Shown here piece after piece: positions 9,330 through 21,853 of a stretch of 64,000 bases of DNA. Within the stretch, counting starts at the first letter, position 1. Each line of letters starts with the position of its first letter. The position numbers were made by a program, and so were the translations under genes. This DNA is from Gnetum montanum (taxonomy: Eukaryota; Streptophyta; Gnetopsida; Gnetales; Gnetaceae), in the NCBI GenBank assembly GCA_015680685.1, contig MNCI01029685.1, positions 312,526 through 376,525 of the forward strand, read 5' to 3'. The notes beneath the pieces were generated by a model. That model was not told the DNA's origin. It worked only from the letters and a program-made list of their open reading frames with translations, and ran no database searches.

Positions 9330-11690
9330 ATTGCTAATGAAGAAGACTGGGGAATGCCAATGTAGATACAAATTACTTATGTTCACACTAATTCATATAA
9401 TCTAGAATTCACCTTCATATTCCATCAGGATAGAAAAATGAGGTGGAGAGATATGCAAGGAAACATAGTCCTATCTCTCAAATGTGCAACACTAACCATG
9501 CTACAAACTACTCTAAGAGAGATGCACTTGGACCAAATTCAAGAAGGGTATCATGTAACTTAACACATGACTAGATCCTACAAACCTACAAGGGAGAAGA
9601 TAAAAAAGATGTTGTTATGGAAATCAAGCATGCTCATACCAAAGGATCCTGACACATAAAGGGTAACTTCACTCTACTCTGGTAGAGACACATAAGGGGA
9701 AGGCTACTGACTTAAGATACAAGTAGGACTTTAGGCCAATGGATCTTGCTAAGTCCTATAAGGAGACTCACAGGAGTCATGAAAGGAGAACCAGCTACCA
9801 TCGTTCTCCTGCTACCTCCTCTACTTCATCACAATAATCAAAGGACTATGATAGGAGACAACATAAGTACTGAGATTTTGATAGGCAAAAGAGAAGAGCT
9901 TATGGTCATCATGATCGATACTCAAGGTATTCTAATTCAGAAGATGAGGAGTGTGAAAGAAGGAGACACAAAGAGAGAAGAGAGGATTAAGAGAGGAATG
10001 AGCATAGAAGGGGTCACCGCTACCACAAAGCTCATGAACCTGATCATGATGACAAATCCCTTATGGCAACCCAAAACATGATCAACATTCAGGAAGTGGT
10101 CTACATACCAACTAGGCATTGAGAGATAGCTGAATTAAATGGCTAGATATGAATAACATGCCTAGATTTGAAGGAGGTTGCAATGCTAATCCTTAGCATC
10201 ACCTTTAAGCATTCCACAATGCCTATGTCCTTCAAAACATAGAAATTCATTGGTAGAAATTGAAGCTATTTCTTAGAATAGTTGTGAAGGAAGAAGAAAG
10301 TTGGTACAAGTCACTGAAACCTGAATCTATCAAACACTGGAGTACCATGCTTGAAATTTTCAATGACAAATATTAGACATATTCACAAGTGTTGAACCTA
10401 GGGAAGTAAATCTAGGATTGAAAACAAGGAACTCATGAGATCCTTGATGTAGCAATGGTAGATATTATTCACTGTTACACAAATGGCTAGGCCATGAATT
10501 TTTATCAAAGGAATAGCTAGGGCACATCATAGATGGGCTAAGAAGAAAAATAAGAGAGACACTTGGGGTTTATGCCCAAGGAAGACTATTAGAATTAACC
10601 ACCCATCGTATTCAAAGACTCATCAATTAAGTGGCAAAAAAAGAAGGAGAACTCAAAAAAAGAAAATTAGCTAAAGAATACATCAAGGATCCATCAATCT
10701 GGAAAAGAGATGCCTGGGCATGTAACACCCACGAGGAAGAAACCTTGGATCAAGCCATCAAGAAAGAGATGCTATCAATTTAGAAATCTATTGCTGGCAT
10801 AGTAGCATAGGTAGTGAAAATGTGGGATTTGGTAGATGAACAATGTACAATAATACTAAAGATTATGGAGGAAAAAGTAGAACAAGCACTCAACATGGGT
10901 AGAGATAAAAAGAAGAAGAAGGAATTTGGACAAAAGGACAAGGTTGTTTCAGTAGCTGGGTACTTAGACACCAACTCCACAGATGATGAAGGTTGCATGG
11001 TGTGCTAGTATGAACATCTTAAGGGATGTTGTCTAGTCATGGTATATTTGTAAGAAACTAGGGCATACACACTTAACCCAAATGGTTACCTTATCCTCAA
11101 GGTAACTACAAACAAGAACATCAATTGATGTACTATCCTAGTGGAGCCTTACTGTAGCCACAGGACTACTATCATCAATAGTGGCAACAACCACAATCAT
11201 GGTTCAGGCCACTACCATGCCAATAGTATACATATTGACAACTTGATCCTTATAGATACTATGTCCAACATCTGATCTCACTAGCAAATGCCACTATTCA
11301 AAATCCACAATATCACCCACTAGAATACCACCAACTAACACCACCAAGGACTAATCCAAACTTGCATATGCATCCACAAGTAGTTGATCTCTCAAATCCC
11401 AATCCAAATCCTTTGCCACAAGGGTTACCACTTGTAATTTAAGGTGAACTGCCATCATAGCCATAACAGAAGAAGGTTGCAAGGGTAGTAAATATATGAA
11501 TAGAAGATATCACAAGAAAATTTAAGGGCCAAATAAAGAAACATCGTTTATTTAGGACGAGTATAGAGAAAGCTAGCAAAATAGGAGCTTTATCAAGACC
11601 ATCTTCTCCTAAAATAGATCTTTTCACTCTTGACAAGCTTTCGTCATCCTCAAGACTAAAAATACAAACTATCATGCTCACTACAATTGT
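9330..11690 (+). pseudogene. Gag remnant of element A
   Basis: Same protein as the gag of B, but with more stops. The N-terminal third has an Arg/Ser/Asp-rich stretch (about 9800-10050). The gag core follows: KLFL, then SWYKSLKPES, HWSTMLEIFNDKY and THEILDVAM near 10260-10450. MKMWDLVDEQC near 10814 begins an alpha-helical, lysine-rich piece. WYICKKLGHTHLT near 11040-11080 is a zinc-knuckle remnant that keeps one C and two H residues. A proline/tyrosine/glutamine-rich tail follows to about 11440. Confidence 0.7.
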
Positions 11691-11699
11691 TACTGATTG

Positions 11700-11960
11700 G
11701 ATCAAGGTAGGGATACTCCCACAAAAGTGAATTGACCTGGGAGTTTCTTTGATTTATCTATGGGTAGCTAGGAATCTATTGTGCAAAGCTATACTAAACT
11801 CAGGTTCTACAATCAATTTAATCTCCTATGACACATATAAAACATGGAACCTACCATCATTCAAGGAATGAAACATCAAGTTAGAGCTTGCAAATCAGTT
11901 TGTTGCCATCCTTTTGGGAAAAATTGACACACAAGGATTCATTATGCCTATGGTAAGATA
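11700..11960 (+). pseudogene. Aspartic protease trace of element A
   Basis: At 11791-11826 the residues ILNSGSTINLIS match the retropepsin active-site loop with the catalytic D changed to N. A short LELANQF-VAILLGKI segment follows near 11880, as in plant Ty3 proteases. No RT follows, so A may descend from a full gag-pol element that lost pol, or its family may keep only gag-protease. Confidence 0.55.
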
Positions 11961-13103
11961 CCTCATGTCTCGATTTCAACAATCCTTTCTATAGTCCATC
12001 TCACCTCACTATATATTTAATCATAACTTGTGGTTTTGTATATTATAGCATTATTTTCCCAATCTAGTAATACTAATATGTGTGTTTTGCTAAACAAGTA
12101 TGCATTACATTCAACTCCTCAAGTGCCTAAGGATACTTTTAGGCATGGTTATACAAGGGCATTAAGGGCTTGAGCTTGCTTTGGGGAGGATCCACTTGTA
12201 TAATTGTTGTATCTTATACTTGCCAAGTGATTCCACATCATCTTGAGCTTCCAATTCCAATAAATAATAATAAATACTTTCCATGTCATTCACACTATCC
12301 ATTCTAATAACACAACAATGTTGTCCTTCTCATCCATTCCATCAATACCACATATACTTTCATAGCCCAAGATTCCTTAATCATGGACTTTCAATGCTTA
12401 TTCTTCACAACTGAAGCATCATCTACATGTCAAGATCCTTAATATGATGCATCTCTTCCAACTATCCTATGGGAGTCAATTTTTTCCACAAAAAACATTC
12501 AAAAATTTTGATTTTTCTATGGTGACGTTGCATCTATGATATCATAGGCATCTACAATGTTGCATTTATGATATCACACACATAAAATCTATATTTAGTG
12601 GTGGGGAGTTAGAAAAATTTTTCATTTTTGAATTTCATAAGAAGGGAATTGTTGCCAATTTTTCTTTGAAGCCCAGATCTCTAACACTTCATCTTCCAGC
12701 ACCACTAACTTGCTCATTATTGTCTCGATTTGCATGATTTTTGAATCCACATGATCCTAAGAGTGATCACCTTAGTTGTGGGGGCCTGCTAGTAAGTGAA
12801 TGTTGAGTCAATTTTTTCAAAATTGCTAACAACCAAAAGGTTTTACAAGGGTAAGTTTAAGGAAACATATTAAGAATTTTTAAAGTAAATCACTCATGTT
12901 AAGGCCAAAAGAACTTTAAGAAGACTTCTAATTGATCATACCACTCATTTAAAGTACTCATGAGGTTGTTATTGAAAAATATTTTTAACTCTATAATCAT
13001 AATGAATGAAGAACTTGATATAACTAAGGAAATGAGTAAGATATTAAATAGTGGCTCATTTATGAAAGTATTCTAGTAATTCCAAATCCTTGATTAATTG
13101 TAG
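11961..13103 (+). other. Noncoding spacer shared by elements A and B
   Basis: No long frame. 11970-12200 matches 26985-27250 of B (a pyrimidine-rich block, then GGGCTTGAGCTTGCTTTGGGGAGGATCCACTTG in A, similar in B). At 12530-12590 two ATGATATCA palindromes echo those in the LTR U3. The spacer ends in a T-rich TAG directly before the accessory ORF start. Confidence 0.55.
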
Positions 13104-15810
13104 ATGGCCCTAAAAAGAGAAGCATAAGGAGAACTCTCATGACTAATAAGCAAAAGGCCATGAGGTCATGGAAGAGGACAAGCAAGCAAGCAAAATCCAA
13201 AAACAGAACAAGGATAGTAGGAAGCACAATCCTTCAGCATTCATTAACAAACTCTTGCTACAAAGCAATCTGATCAAGAAAAAGTGGATAGTAGGGACAA
13301 CAACTTACACTATCACCTAAATTCCTTTAGGCTATTATGGAAAATCCATCATAGTAATAGTAATTATGGAACTTAACTTTGGTGCATTCTTGGAATTTTC
13401 TCTGGTAGCTGTTAAGGTCCAAATTTAGTCATCTCCTTTATGGCCTACTCTAACAAATAATGGAGAATGGTATCTAGGAGAAAGACTCTAGTTTTGGAAA
13501 AATTGAGAAGTCAATGCTACAATCAAAATTGAAGGAATCTTAGTATCTTACTTAGTTAAGGAAATTGCAGAGGTATTGAATGTGCCTAATCAAGGTGTAA
13601 AGGTGGCATAGATATCAACCAGGTCTGACACAAATGCCAGGAAGTTGTGGTTACAATGGGAATATGGTAAGGAAGATAAAGAATAAAGTGAATTAACTGC
13701 AAAAGAAAAGATCTATTTCAAAATTGGCACTTATCACTTGTTTCCTACCAAAAGACTAAATAAAATCTCTACATATCTAGCCATAGGGAGTGCAATATTA
13801 ATGGGAAAATTCAATGCAAACATTACTCACCTCTACTTCACAGAAATCCAAAGGTGGTTTGAAAAAAAGAAGGTAGGGAAGTTAACACTTCCATTCCCTT
13901 GCCTTATTTGGAACTCATGTAAATGGGTTGGTATCCAAGGGTATATAAATGATGCATTGAGGAAGGCACAAAATACTTCCTATGCTAAAATGCTCAAGCT
14001 ATTGCCATCCAAAAAGGACCAATTAGGATAACAACTAGGCATTGAGGAGACTAACCAACCCAAAAGATCATAGTAGTAGCAATCACAAGTTCCACCACCA
14101 CTACTGTAAGATTACTAACGTTCAAGGAGTCATCTATAGCAAATTGTAGAAACTATTAGTTGGGGAAATAGAGAAGAGGCTAATTTATTCAAAGTAATTA
14201 ATGATGTAATGAGGCCAACCATTTTAATGAATCTTGCCAATGGATAGATATCGGTGTAGTCAAGAGGGGAGGCCTAGTGGTCACAATAAATTTCTAGGAA
14301 CATCACATCATTTCAAGTCCCTTAATTAGGAGAAGGAGCCATAATTGTGGTCATGCAACATCATGATGTAGCAAGAGCCATAGAAGTGATCAAAGATCAA
14401 ATTAAAGAATCTATTAATGTACTTGTTATGCTACTAGGTGGTATTTCTAGAGCCAAAGATTCTCAAATGATAGCTAGTACCTCTATGACTCTTGCAGAAC
14501 ATGAAGATATCCTTTAGAGACTCTTGCAGACAAAACAAGTTATGAAAAATCTATTTGATATTCCTAGTGCTATCATTGCAACATAGTCTAAATTGATTTC
14601 CACCAAAGAAAAATTAATCATGGCTAAAACCAAGGTAGAACATGCTAAGAATGAGCTTCACAAATTACAAGAAGTGCTTGTAGCTTTGAGAGCAGAAAGG
14701 AGAAATCCAACTTAGTTCATAGCACTAGATTAGATAGCACAATTTAGAACTAAGAAGACCAATTTCTTTCTTAAGAGCAATAAAGATATAATAGATGAGA
14801 AAGAAAAGGCAATATGAAATGCTTCAGTAGCTAAACCCAATCATATGCCCATGCCAAAGCACTTATTGTCATACAGGAAGAAAATATACAATTTTCTATA
14901 GATAACATGAGGTTGACCATAGTGGAAAAGTAGAAAAACAATTTAGAAGAAAGTATCCATCAGTTGAGAGAGCAATTGATGAGGGTCAACTAAGATATGA
15001 GCCACCTTGCTAGAGAAAATAGAATCCTCTCTATGGAGAAGGTATGCATCATTAGATAGAAATCATTGCATAGTAGAATTAGGCCAAGAAACATGAAAGG
15101 CTCAAAAAACACTTCTAAGACTAAGTGGGTATGTATAAACAAATAAATTAGAAGAGATCTAGATGGCAAAGGCCAAAAGTAGTTTGATGATAGTACAAAA
15201 TCCTAATTGGCAACCCATCTTAGATAGCATGGCCTAGACCTATCAAGCAGAAGTGAAAATTAAAGACCTACAAATAGAAGACTTAAAAGAATACATGGCA
15301 TTAGCAAACCTCCAATATGATAATTTGGCCATGTTAACAGTAGGTAGACCTAGAAATGAACTAGAACAAGTAGTAGCCACTTATGCTTTATATGAGAATG
15401 AGTTTGCAGATAGAAAAGATGCTCTACAAAGCCTTCAAGTAGCAAACTCAAAACTAGAGGTAGTTAAGGCTGGCTACCAGGGGCAAAAGTCTATAGTAAC
15501 GAATTTGGCCAGAAGAATAATGGACTATCATGAACATAGAGAAAAGGCCATAGATTTTGAAGAAGAGCAACAATAGTTTGCAGCATGATACGTTAAATCC
15601 AATCAGATGTTTCCACAACTATCATGTCCATGGAATGTGCCAAATCCATCAAACATTGGTTCATTAGCATGGATGGTCCATGATCCAAGAATAGAAGAAG
15701 AGAAGTTATTGGTGCTCTTGAATAAGTACCAATTTTAAAAGCTTGACAAAAAGGGGAAGAAACCTATGGAAGAGCCACCTCCACCCAGAACAACATAAGG
15801 CTACATTCAA
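13104..15810 (+). pseudogene. Accessory ORF of element A, coiled-coil-like C-terminus
   Basis: The start ATGGCCCTAAAA is conserved in B (27547). The frame is broken many times but long pieces survive. 13738-14031 gives an uninterrupted 97-residue stretch with TYLAIGSAILMGKFNANITHL, somewhat like the domain in plant accessory transposon proteins, but this is not certain. 14380-14720 and 15253-15576 are charged, helical and leucine-spaced, consistent with a coiled coil. The C-terminus, from EEQQ.FAA through FPQLSCP to KGKKPMEEPPPP, matches 27735-27980 of B closely. Function unknown; it occupies the place of an env-like ORF. Confidence 0.6.
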
Positions 15811-15996
15811 CTTTTCCAAATTTTGTTTTTAATTCTTTGTCAAAATTTTCATGTCATGTATTCATTTTTGTAAACTCCACTATGGCACTAAGGAGTCATG
15901 TATACAGAAGTTAGTGTCATGCAGATAAACCCTCCTAATTTTTTAAGGAACTCCATTCTCATTTTTTTTAACTTAAGGATGAGTTTTTAGTTAGCT

Positions 15997-16003
15997 GTGG
16001 GGG
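15997..16003 (+). other. Polypurine tract of element A
   Basis: GTGGGGG followed by TA abuts the 3' LTR. B has ATGGGGG plus TA at the same place. Confidence 0.6.
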
Positions 16004-16005
16004 TA

Positions 16006-16712
16006 TGATAAATCCAAAAATTTCAAGTAAATGATATCATAGTTATGATATTGTAGATACGTTATCGTATCTTAGCATATTTTATCATATAAATGATATC
16101 ATGGGGTGCATGTTAGCCTATATAAGCAACACTTGGATGTACAGATCCACGTAGATTTGATAGCCTAGTAACAAAACTCTTTTAATTTTTTTTCTTGAAT
16201 TTAGTACTTAGCAATGTATGCCTACAATGTGATGTTTTATGATTGAATGGAATCTTTATTTAAGTGTGACGTACTTGGACAAATTGGATGAATGACAATA
16301 GAGATCGAGATTTCTCTACCTCATTGCAGCAACACTTAGTTTTATTTCTATTTTTAATTAGTTTACTATTTTCATAGTTAATGTTTACGATTACTTGTGA
16401 TTTACTTTTAATTTCATTAAGTAGAATGAGTACAATTAATCTAGAGCACATAAGTGTAACTACTTGGTAACCCACTAGTACTATCACTTGGTATGCCTAG
16501 TATTATAGTACTTGGTAATCCTAGTAGTAGTTGCACAAAGTCCAAGGTTTGACCGAAAGATCAAGACCAGCTACTCATGTTGGAAGAAAACGATTGTGAA
16601 CGCTAACTAATTACTGGTATAATCACATTGCCTTATTTGTGAAGTTCGACTAGGATTGTGCGTGAACACCCGTACCTCATATGGTTGGGTGTTGGATACT
16701 CCCCACTCATCA
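16006..16712 (+). repeat. 3' LTR of element A (707 bp, internally deleted)
   Basis: It aligns to 8276-9148 but lacks about 160 bp that correspond to roughly 8865-9025 in the 5' LTR. The missing piece is flanked by short CTCAT direct repeats in the 5' copy, and one CTCAT remains at the join. Confidence 0.85.
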
Positions 16713-16717
16713 AATAT
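16713..16717 (+). other. Target-site duplication of element A, right
   Basis: AATAT, against AATGT at 8271-8275. Confidence 0.6.
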
Positions 16718-17390
16718 GAAGAATTTAGGCATAAGTCAAGTAATTTCTTGAGGAACACTAAGAATCTTTACATTATTGTCTCTCAACCACTAGTTGAAGA
16801 TGTTACAAGTTGTTCTAGACTTGCAATAGTAATAAGGCCATCATAAGTTAAGCAAGAAAAAGAAGGATTGATTCAAGAACAAAGGATCCAGATGTTGCTA
16901 AAGCTAGTAAATGCAAAGGTCACACTAACTATTGAAGTTTCCTATAGGAGGAACCTACTCAAATTTTATATCACATGTAAGAATATTTTCATGCTTATGA
17001 TTATAGATAATGTAAGTTTTGATAATCTTGTTTCAAGTTTTATGATTAAGTAATTACACTTGCAAATAAAGAAGCATCTACAATCATAAGTTGGCTAGTT
17101 TAGCAAATTAAAGGATACATCATAAATCAATGTTGGATTGACTTTCATATTGATAACTTAATGGATTTTGTTTTATGTGATGTTTTTCCAATGGATGCAT
17201 GCCATGTAATCTTAAGAAAGCCTTGGCAATATGATTGTGATGTTATTAGTACAGAAATCGATCTAAAATTCATGGGAATTTTCTAAGCTTAGGAAATACT
17301 ATGACTTACAAAGATTAGAGGATAATGATTTGCCTATTATCTGGACATGAGGTCTCATAAGAAATACAAGAGTAAAAAGAAGGGTTTGCC
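16718..17390 (+). pseudogene. Ty3/gypsy protease remnant (element G)
   Basis: Continuation of the gag interrupted at 8275. TLTIEVSYRRN near 16930, then a SFDNLVSSFMIK segment (position of the N-L-I-S loop) and LHLQIKKH near 17055, follow the order of plant Ty3 proteases. Near 17190-17235 the residues FPMDACHVILRKPWQYDCDV match the DACHILLGRPWQYD block typical of plant chromovirus-type proteases. Stops break the frame. Confidence 0.7.
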
Positions 17391-18270
17391 TTGATGACCA
17401 CATTAAGTTTAGCCAATAGCAATGTAAATTGTAGTGATCTAAAGATGAAAAGGATATTAGTTGATATTACAAATATTCTTGTAAATGATTTACCTATAGG
17501 TTTGTCACCACCAAGATCTATTTTCCATGTCATTGATATGATTCTAGGAGTAGAGCTTCTAACCAAAGCTACTTATAGAATAAATCTAGGAGAATGTTAG
17601 CAGCTAGAGAGATAAGCAGTAAAACTCATTAGTAAAGGACTTATTCATTAAAGCCTTAGCTCTTGTGTAGTACCAACAATATTGGTGCCCAAAAAAGAAT
17701 CAAAGGATTTCTGTATATGTATTGATGCTCATGCCATCAACCAAGCTACAGTAAAATAGTGGTTTTCCATGCCTAGAATGGATGAGCTATTGGATAATTT
17801 GTTAGAAGCTATATTTTTGATTAATATAGACTTTAAAATTGGATATCATCAAATTAGATTCTATGAAGGTGATAAATGGAAGATTGCATTTCATATTCCA
17901 GATGATCTATATGAATGGAGAGTAATGCTTTTTGTGCTTATGAATGCTTCGAGTACATTCATGAGATTAATTTATTATTGTTTTTCTAGATGATATTCTG
18001 ATCTATAATAGGTCATAGAAAGAGCACTTAGAGAAACTTTGACTGGTGCTAAGAAGGTTACAAGAAGAACCATTGCTAATCAATCTTAAGAACTACAACG
18101 TCATGAAGTATGAATTAGTTTAATTGGATTTTGTTATTTTTAAGAAAGGCTTAAAAAATATAGAGAAGATAAAGTCCATTATATATTAGAAGAATTCACA
18201 AATGATTATGGAGGTGAGATTATTTTATGAGTTGACAATTTTTAACAAAAATTTTATTCATAATTTTAGT
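17391..18270 (+). pseudogene. Ty3/gypsy reverse transcriptase remnant (element G)
   Basis: NDLPIGLSPPRSIFHVIDMI near 17487, SLSSCVVPTILVPKKESKDF near 17650 and MPRMDELLDN near 17769 are the usual run-up. DFKIGYHQIRFYEGDKWKIAF near 17827 is motif A with its D, and LYEWRVMLFVLMNASSTFMR near 17908 is motif B. The YFDDILIYS block near 17975-18010 is broken by stops and frameshift. RLQEEPLLINLKNY near 18050 and LFYELTIFNKNFIHNFS near 18220 continue toward RNase H. It resembles Reina/CRM-like chromoviruses. Confidence 0.8.
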
Positions 18271-18860
18271 GGATAGCAGCTCCAATCATTAGCACTATTA
18301 AGCCTAAGAGTAAACATGCATTCAAGTGGACTCTAGCAACAAATTGTAGCTTCTAGTAACTTAAAAGAAGTTTGGTGAATGTGCCTATTCTTTCATTTTC
18401 AAACTTTGATAAGATGTTTCAAGTGGAATATGATGTAAGTGAAAAAGCCATTGGAGGACTTCTTGACTAAGATGAAAAGCCTATGACATACTTCAATGAG
18501 AAGCTCAATGATTTAAGAAGTAAGTACTCCACTAACAAAAAGAAATTTTATACCATCTTACAAGCCTTAAGATGTTGGGCGCATAACTTGCTTTCAAAAG
18601 AATTTATGTTATTTATAGATCATAAAGCTTTGTAGTTTATTTAGAGGTAGTCAAAGTTAAGTGACAAGCATATTAAGTGGGTGGAGTAGTTATAGGAGTA
18701 CAACTTCATATTCAAGCATAAGTAAGGTTCCCAAAATAAAGTTGCTAATGCATTAAGTAGACATGCCTTTTTGGTAAGTACATTTTCAATTGAGGAGTTG
18801 AAGGAAGAAAATGTAGATTACAATAATGATTTAGATTATGGTGAAGTTTAGAAAATGGTT
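18271..18860 (+). pseudogene. Ty3/gypsy RNase H remnant (element G)
   Basis: FQVEYDVSEKAIGGLLD near 18418 carries the first acidic position of the RNase H fold. KPMTYFNEKLNDLRSKYSTN near 18478, FYTILQALRCWAHNL and MLFIDHKAL near 18607 follow in the standard order. ANALSRHAFL near 18750 is the conserved ADALSR end. Some codons are now stops. Confidence 0.8.
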
Positions 18861-19310
18861 TAAGTAGGACCACAAAAATTCCAAGATGATTATCAAGTTT
18901 ATAATCATCGTCTACGACAAGTTAATTTACAGGACACATAGTAATGAACATTTACCTCATGTTGACCAAAATAAAAACATAAAAATATTAAAAATATAAT
19001 TTTATTGGCTAGGAATGAGGATTTAGATGAAGAAATATGTTGAAGATTGTTCCATATGCCAACATGCCAAAGGATCAGCCACCAAAGATGGTTTATATTA
19101 ACCATTACTAGTTCCAAAGTAATCATGGGAGGATACAGTATCGAGTTTAATTCTAGTGTTTCACAAAGCCAAAAGGAAAATGATTATATTTTTATTGTTG
19201 TAAATAGATTTTTAAAAATGGCTTGTTTCCATCCTTTTTGTAAAATCCATAATAGTAGGAGCCATCCATCTACTTAAGACTAACAAAATAAGATTAAAGG
19301 TGGCTAAAAA
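18861..19310 (+). pseudogene. Ty3/gypsy integrase remnant (element G), truncated
   Basis: YVEDCSICQHAKGSATKDGLY near 19035-19100 is the zinc-binding HHCC end. VVNRFLKMACFHPFCK near 19198-19240 matches the VVDRFSKMAHFIPC block of the catalytic core, with D changed to N. Homology fades after about 19310; the rest of the core and the chromodomain were not found. Confidence 0.7.
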
Positions 19311-20080
19311 ATCAATAAAACCTTTAAGAAGCTACTAAATGATACTCAAGAAAGTAATTTTCATATAATTAGAAATTCAAACCAAACCATCCACCAATTA
19401 TAAGTGTAGTGATGATATAGAACTAACACATTGTGAAAGCCAACAAGAAGATAATCTAAGGCCTTGTAATAGCAAAAGGTAAATCATCAACAAGAAACTA
19501 TTAAGAAGAGATATAAGCCATAGCATTGAAGGAAATTGTGATTTTTCTAACATGCAAAATTTATGAATATGTTGTGAAGCTTTCTAGATTTGCTGAGTGA
19601 CAAAAGAATCTTTTGGTGAAATAAAAGTAGAAGATAAAACCCAAAACTTGCTCAAGTCTTTTGAGTATTATCAAAATTAAATTATTTGGGAATCCATTTG
19701 TTCACTAAAGTTAGACCTTGATGGTAAGGATTAAAAAAAGATCTAATCATTTTCAATGAAAGGGATAAAGGAATATCATTATAAAAAATACATATTAAGA
19801 AGGTAGAAATGAAAGGGATAAAAAGGTTAAATGAACTCTATCCTAATTTTGCTAACTTGAGTATGAATTTTTAGTTAGTTTTGGCGATATAATGATTCAT
19901 GATTTAGTTAACTACATTAATGAAATAGCATAGACATTATAATGTTGATGGAAGGTCAAGTGCTTCAATGTTGATACAAAGGCAATAAATGCCTATATGA
20001 AATGAAATAAAATTAAAGCTTTGTTACATCCAAAGACCCATAGGATCTCTTGGAAAAATATTAAATTTTCATAAAAAATA
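19311..20080. other. Nothing recognised; possible eroded integrase tail
   Basis: Frames are short. The direct repeat GAAATGAAAGGGATAAA (near 19756 and 19807) is the only structure noted. Confidence 0.3.
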
Positions 20081-20089
20081 GAGATAGAT

Positions 20090-21165
20090 TGTACAAATTG
20101 ATCAAGTACTAATTAGGGTAGAAAAAAATCATATAGTTTTTTTTATAGTAACATTATTACGCTGTCTCAAATGAGTAGTCATAACATAATAAAGAAATAC
20201 ATGTAAATCATCTTTAAGGGCTTCTAAGTTACACAACCTACAATTGCACTCTTCTTAAAGTGGTTAAACCCATCTTTCACTTTCAATTCTAAAATGATAA
20301 GAACTTAAGCAAAACTTGCTGATAGCATTCTAATACTTGATTAGAATAGCAACTAAAAGATAGTGAGCTTCTACATCTAGTTTATTAGATCTAATGTAAT
20401 GTGAATAAAATTGTCTCTTGGCTTCAATATTAAACTACATTTGTGTTAAAACTTTCTTCTTGATTATCTCGCAAATATGCTTAGGATTTTTTTACACATC
20501 CTTCCAAGAGATATTCCATTTTTTCAATCATTGCATTTCCTAAAAATACCAATCCTAGTCTCAAGAATCTTCAATAATTACTTTAGAAAATTTATCTTTG
20601 CTTGATATATACAAGCTATAAGTGTATGTAATGAATTGACATAAGTTTTCTATTTCTAAAGGTAAGAAGGCATATTCACATAATAATATTAAGTAAGGTG
20701 TTTGCATCTTCACCTTTAACTCATTGAGAAGTTTTTTTTTCCATTCTTTTAATCTTTTTCCAAATTTTAGCACTAAGTTTAGATTTACAAATAACACATC
20801 TATTCAATATAATAGGATAAATGATAGTTTGATCATTTTTAAAAATATTTCAACCCTAGAGTCCTAAATCCTTAAACTAGTTTTTGAAAGCATACAAAAT
20901 CTTGAAATCTTCTACTATTCTTTCCTTGATGCACTTACCCTACATGTAATTGTGCATATAAATGAGACCAAAATATCTACAAAAATCTACAATTTACACA
21001 TTGGTGCCTTCAAAATGAAAGTTATAATAGGTATTTCTTGTAGCTAAGATCATCAATTTAGTTTTATCCACATTCACTTGAAGACTAGATGAACAATAAT
21101 AATTTTCTAAAATTTGCAACATATTTTTTATTAGCATAGTGAGTCCCTTGTAGTTTATTTCTATA
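20090..21165 (-). pseudogene. LINE ORF2 C-terminal remnant (same class as 59-62 kb)
   Basis: Read on the minus strand from about 21160. A VDKTKLMILATRN segment is followed by FHFEGTNV and YFGLIYM, as in the YLG block after the RT palm. Then come W-K-KIKRMEKKLLNELKVKMQTPY and ILLCEYAFLPLEIENL (20561-20797), which match the corresponding part of the LINE at 62005-62110. CNCRLCNLEA near 20230 is the terminal Cys block. Only the 3' end is present, the usual 5' truncation of LINE insertions. Confidence 0.7.
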
Positions 21166-21853
21166 TAGGTTATAATCTATCACTGACTACCCACAACATA
21201 AACTAAGTTGATTATTTGGAATCTTATTCAAGTGATTATATACTTGGATACATTTTCATGAAAGTAATAAGATTGAAATCAATTTATCTTCATTGTAGCA
21301 CTTGACCTAACTTAATAATTTCTTCAATTGTAATTTAATTTCATTATTTTTTAAATTTGTATGCACACAATTATGTATTTTATATTTCATTGCATCTTTA
21401 TTGCACAACATCAGTACAACCAAATCCAAGCTTAAATATATTAATGTTTAGTAATACTAGTAGTGTGTCACTTGGTATGCCCAATAGTGGACACTTAATT
21501 ACCTAGCAATGTTAGCGTAAGTTTAGGATGTGTACAATGAGTTAGGAATAAATAATCAATGTTAGAATAGATTTTTTTTTGCATCTAGATTAGGTAATTA
21601 AGTTTTTAAATCTTTTGATAATGTTTTAATAATACTTTAGATATGATCATTACAACATTAACATCATATGTTTCAATCACAGTTAACCATATGAACTAGC
21701 CCACATGAATGTGATCAAGAAGATAGACATGAGCAATCAATCACCTAATTATCTAAATACTCATGCTAGTTGAGTTAATAGAATTCAACCAAGTTGTTCA
21801 TAAATGCTTGTGATTTGTATGGTTGAATGTAGGGTCTACTCTACTTCTCATCA
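21166..21853 (+). mobile_element. Truncated or solo LTR of the A/B family
   Basis: It matches R-U5 of A and B in order: GGAATCTTATTCAAGTGA, ATACTTGGATACA, AAGTAATAAGATTGAAAT, CATTGTAGCACTT, ACACTTGGTATGCCCAATAGT and TATGGTTGAATGTAGGGT, ending CTTCTCATCA at 21853. U3 and TATA are absent. No primer-binding site or internal region follows, so it is a truncated solo LTR or an orphan 3' LTR. Confidence 0.7.

Larger units (their letters stand above)
8276..16712 (+). mobile_element. Element A: non-autonomous LTR retrotransposon, gag plus accessory ORF
   Basis: An 8437-bp element with two LTRs (8276-9148, 16006-16712), a tRNA-Asp-type primer-binding site, a polypurine tract and a near-perfect 5-bp target duplication. 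The inside holds a gag remnant, a short aspartic-protease trace and a separate downstream ORF. No RT, RNase H or integrase motif was found in about 6.9 kb of internal DNA. It is nested in the gag-pol junction of element G, so it is younger than G. By eye the LTRs are about 80% alike, so the insertion is old. Its relative B lies at 22852-29072. Confidence 0.8.

Noticed and set aside
15253-15576. Stand-alone coiled-coil gene at 15253-15576
   Set aside because: Its continuation matches the accessory ORF C-terminus of element B, so it is part of the broken accessory ORF of A, not a separate gene.
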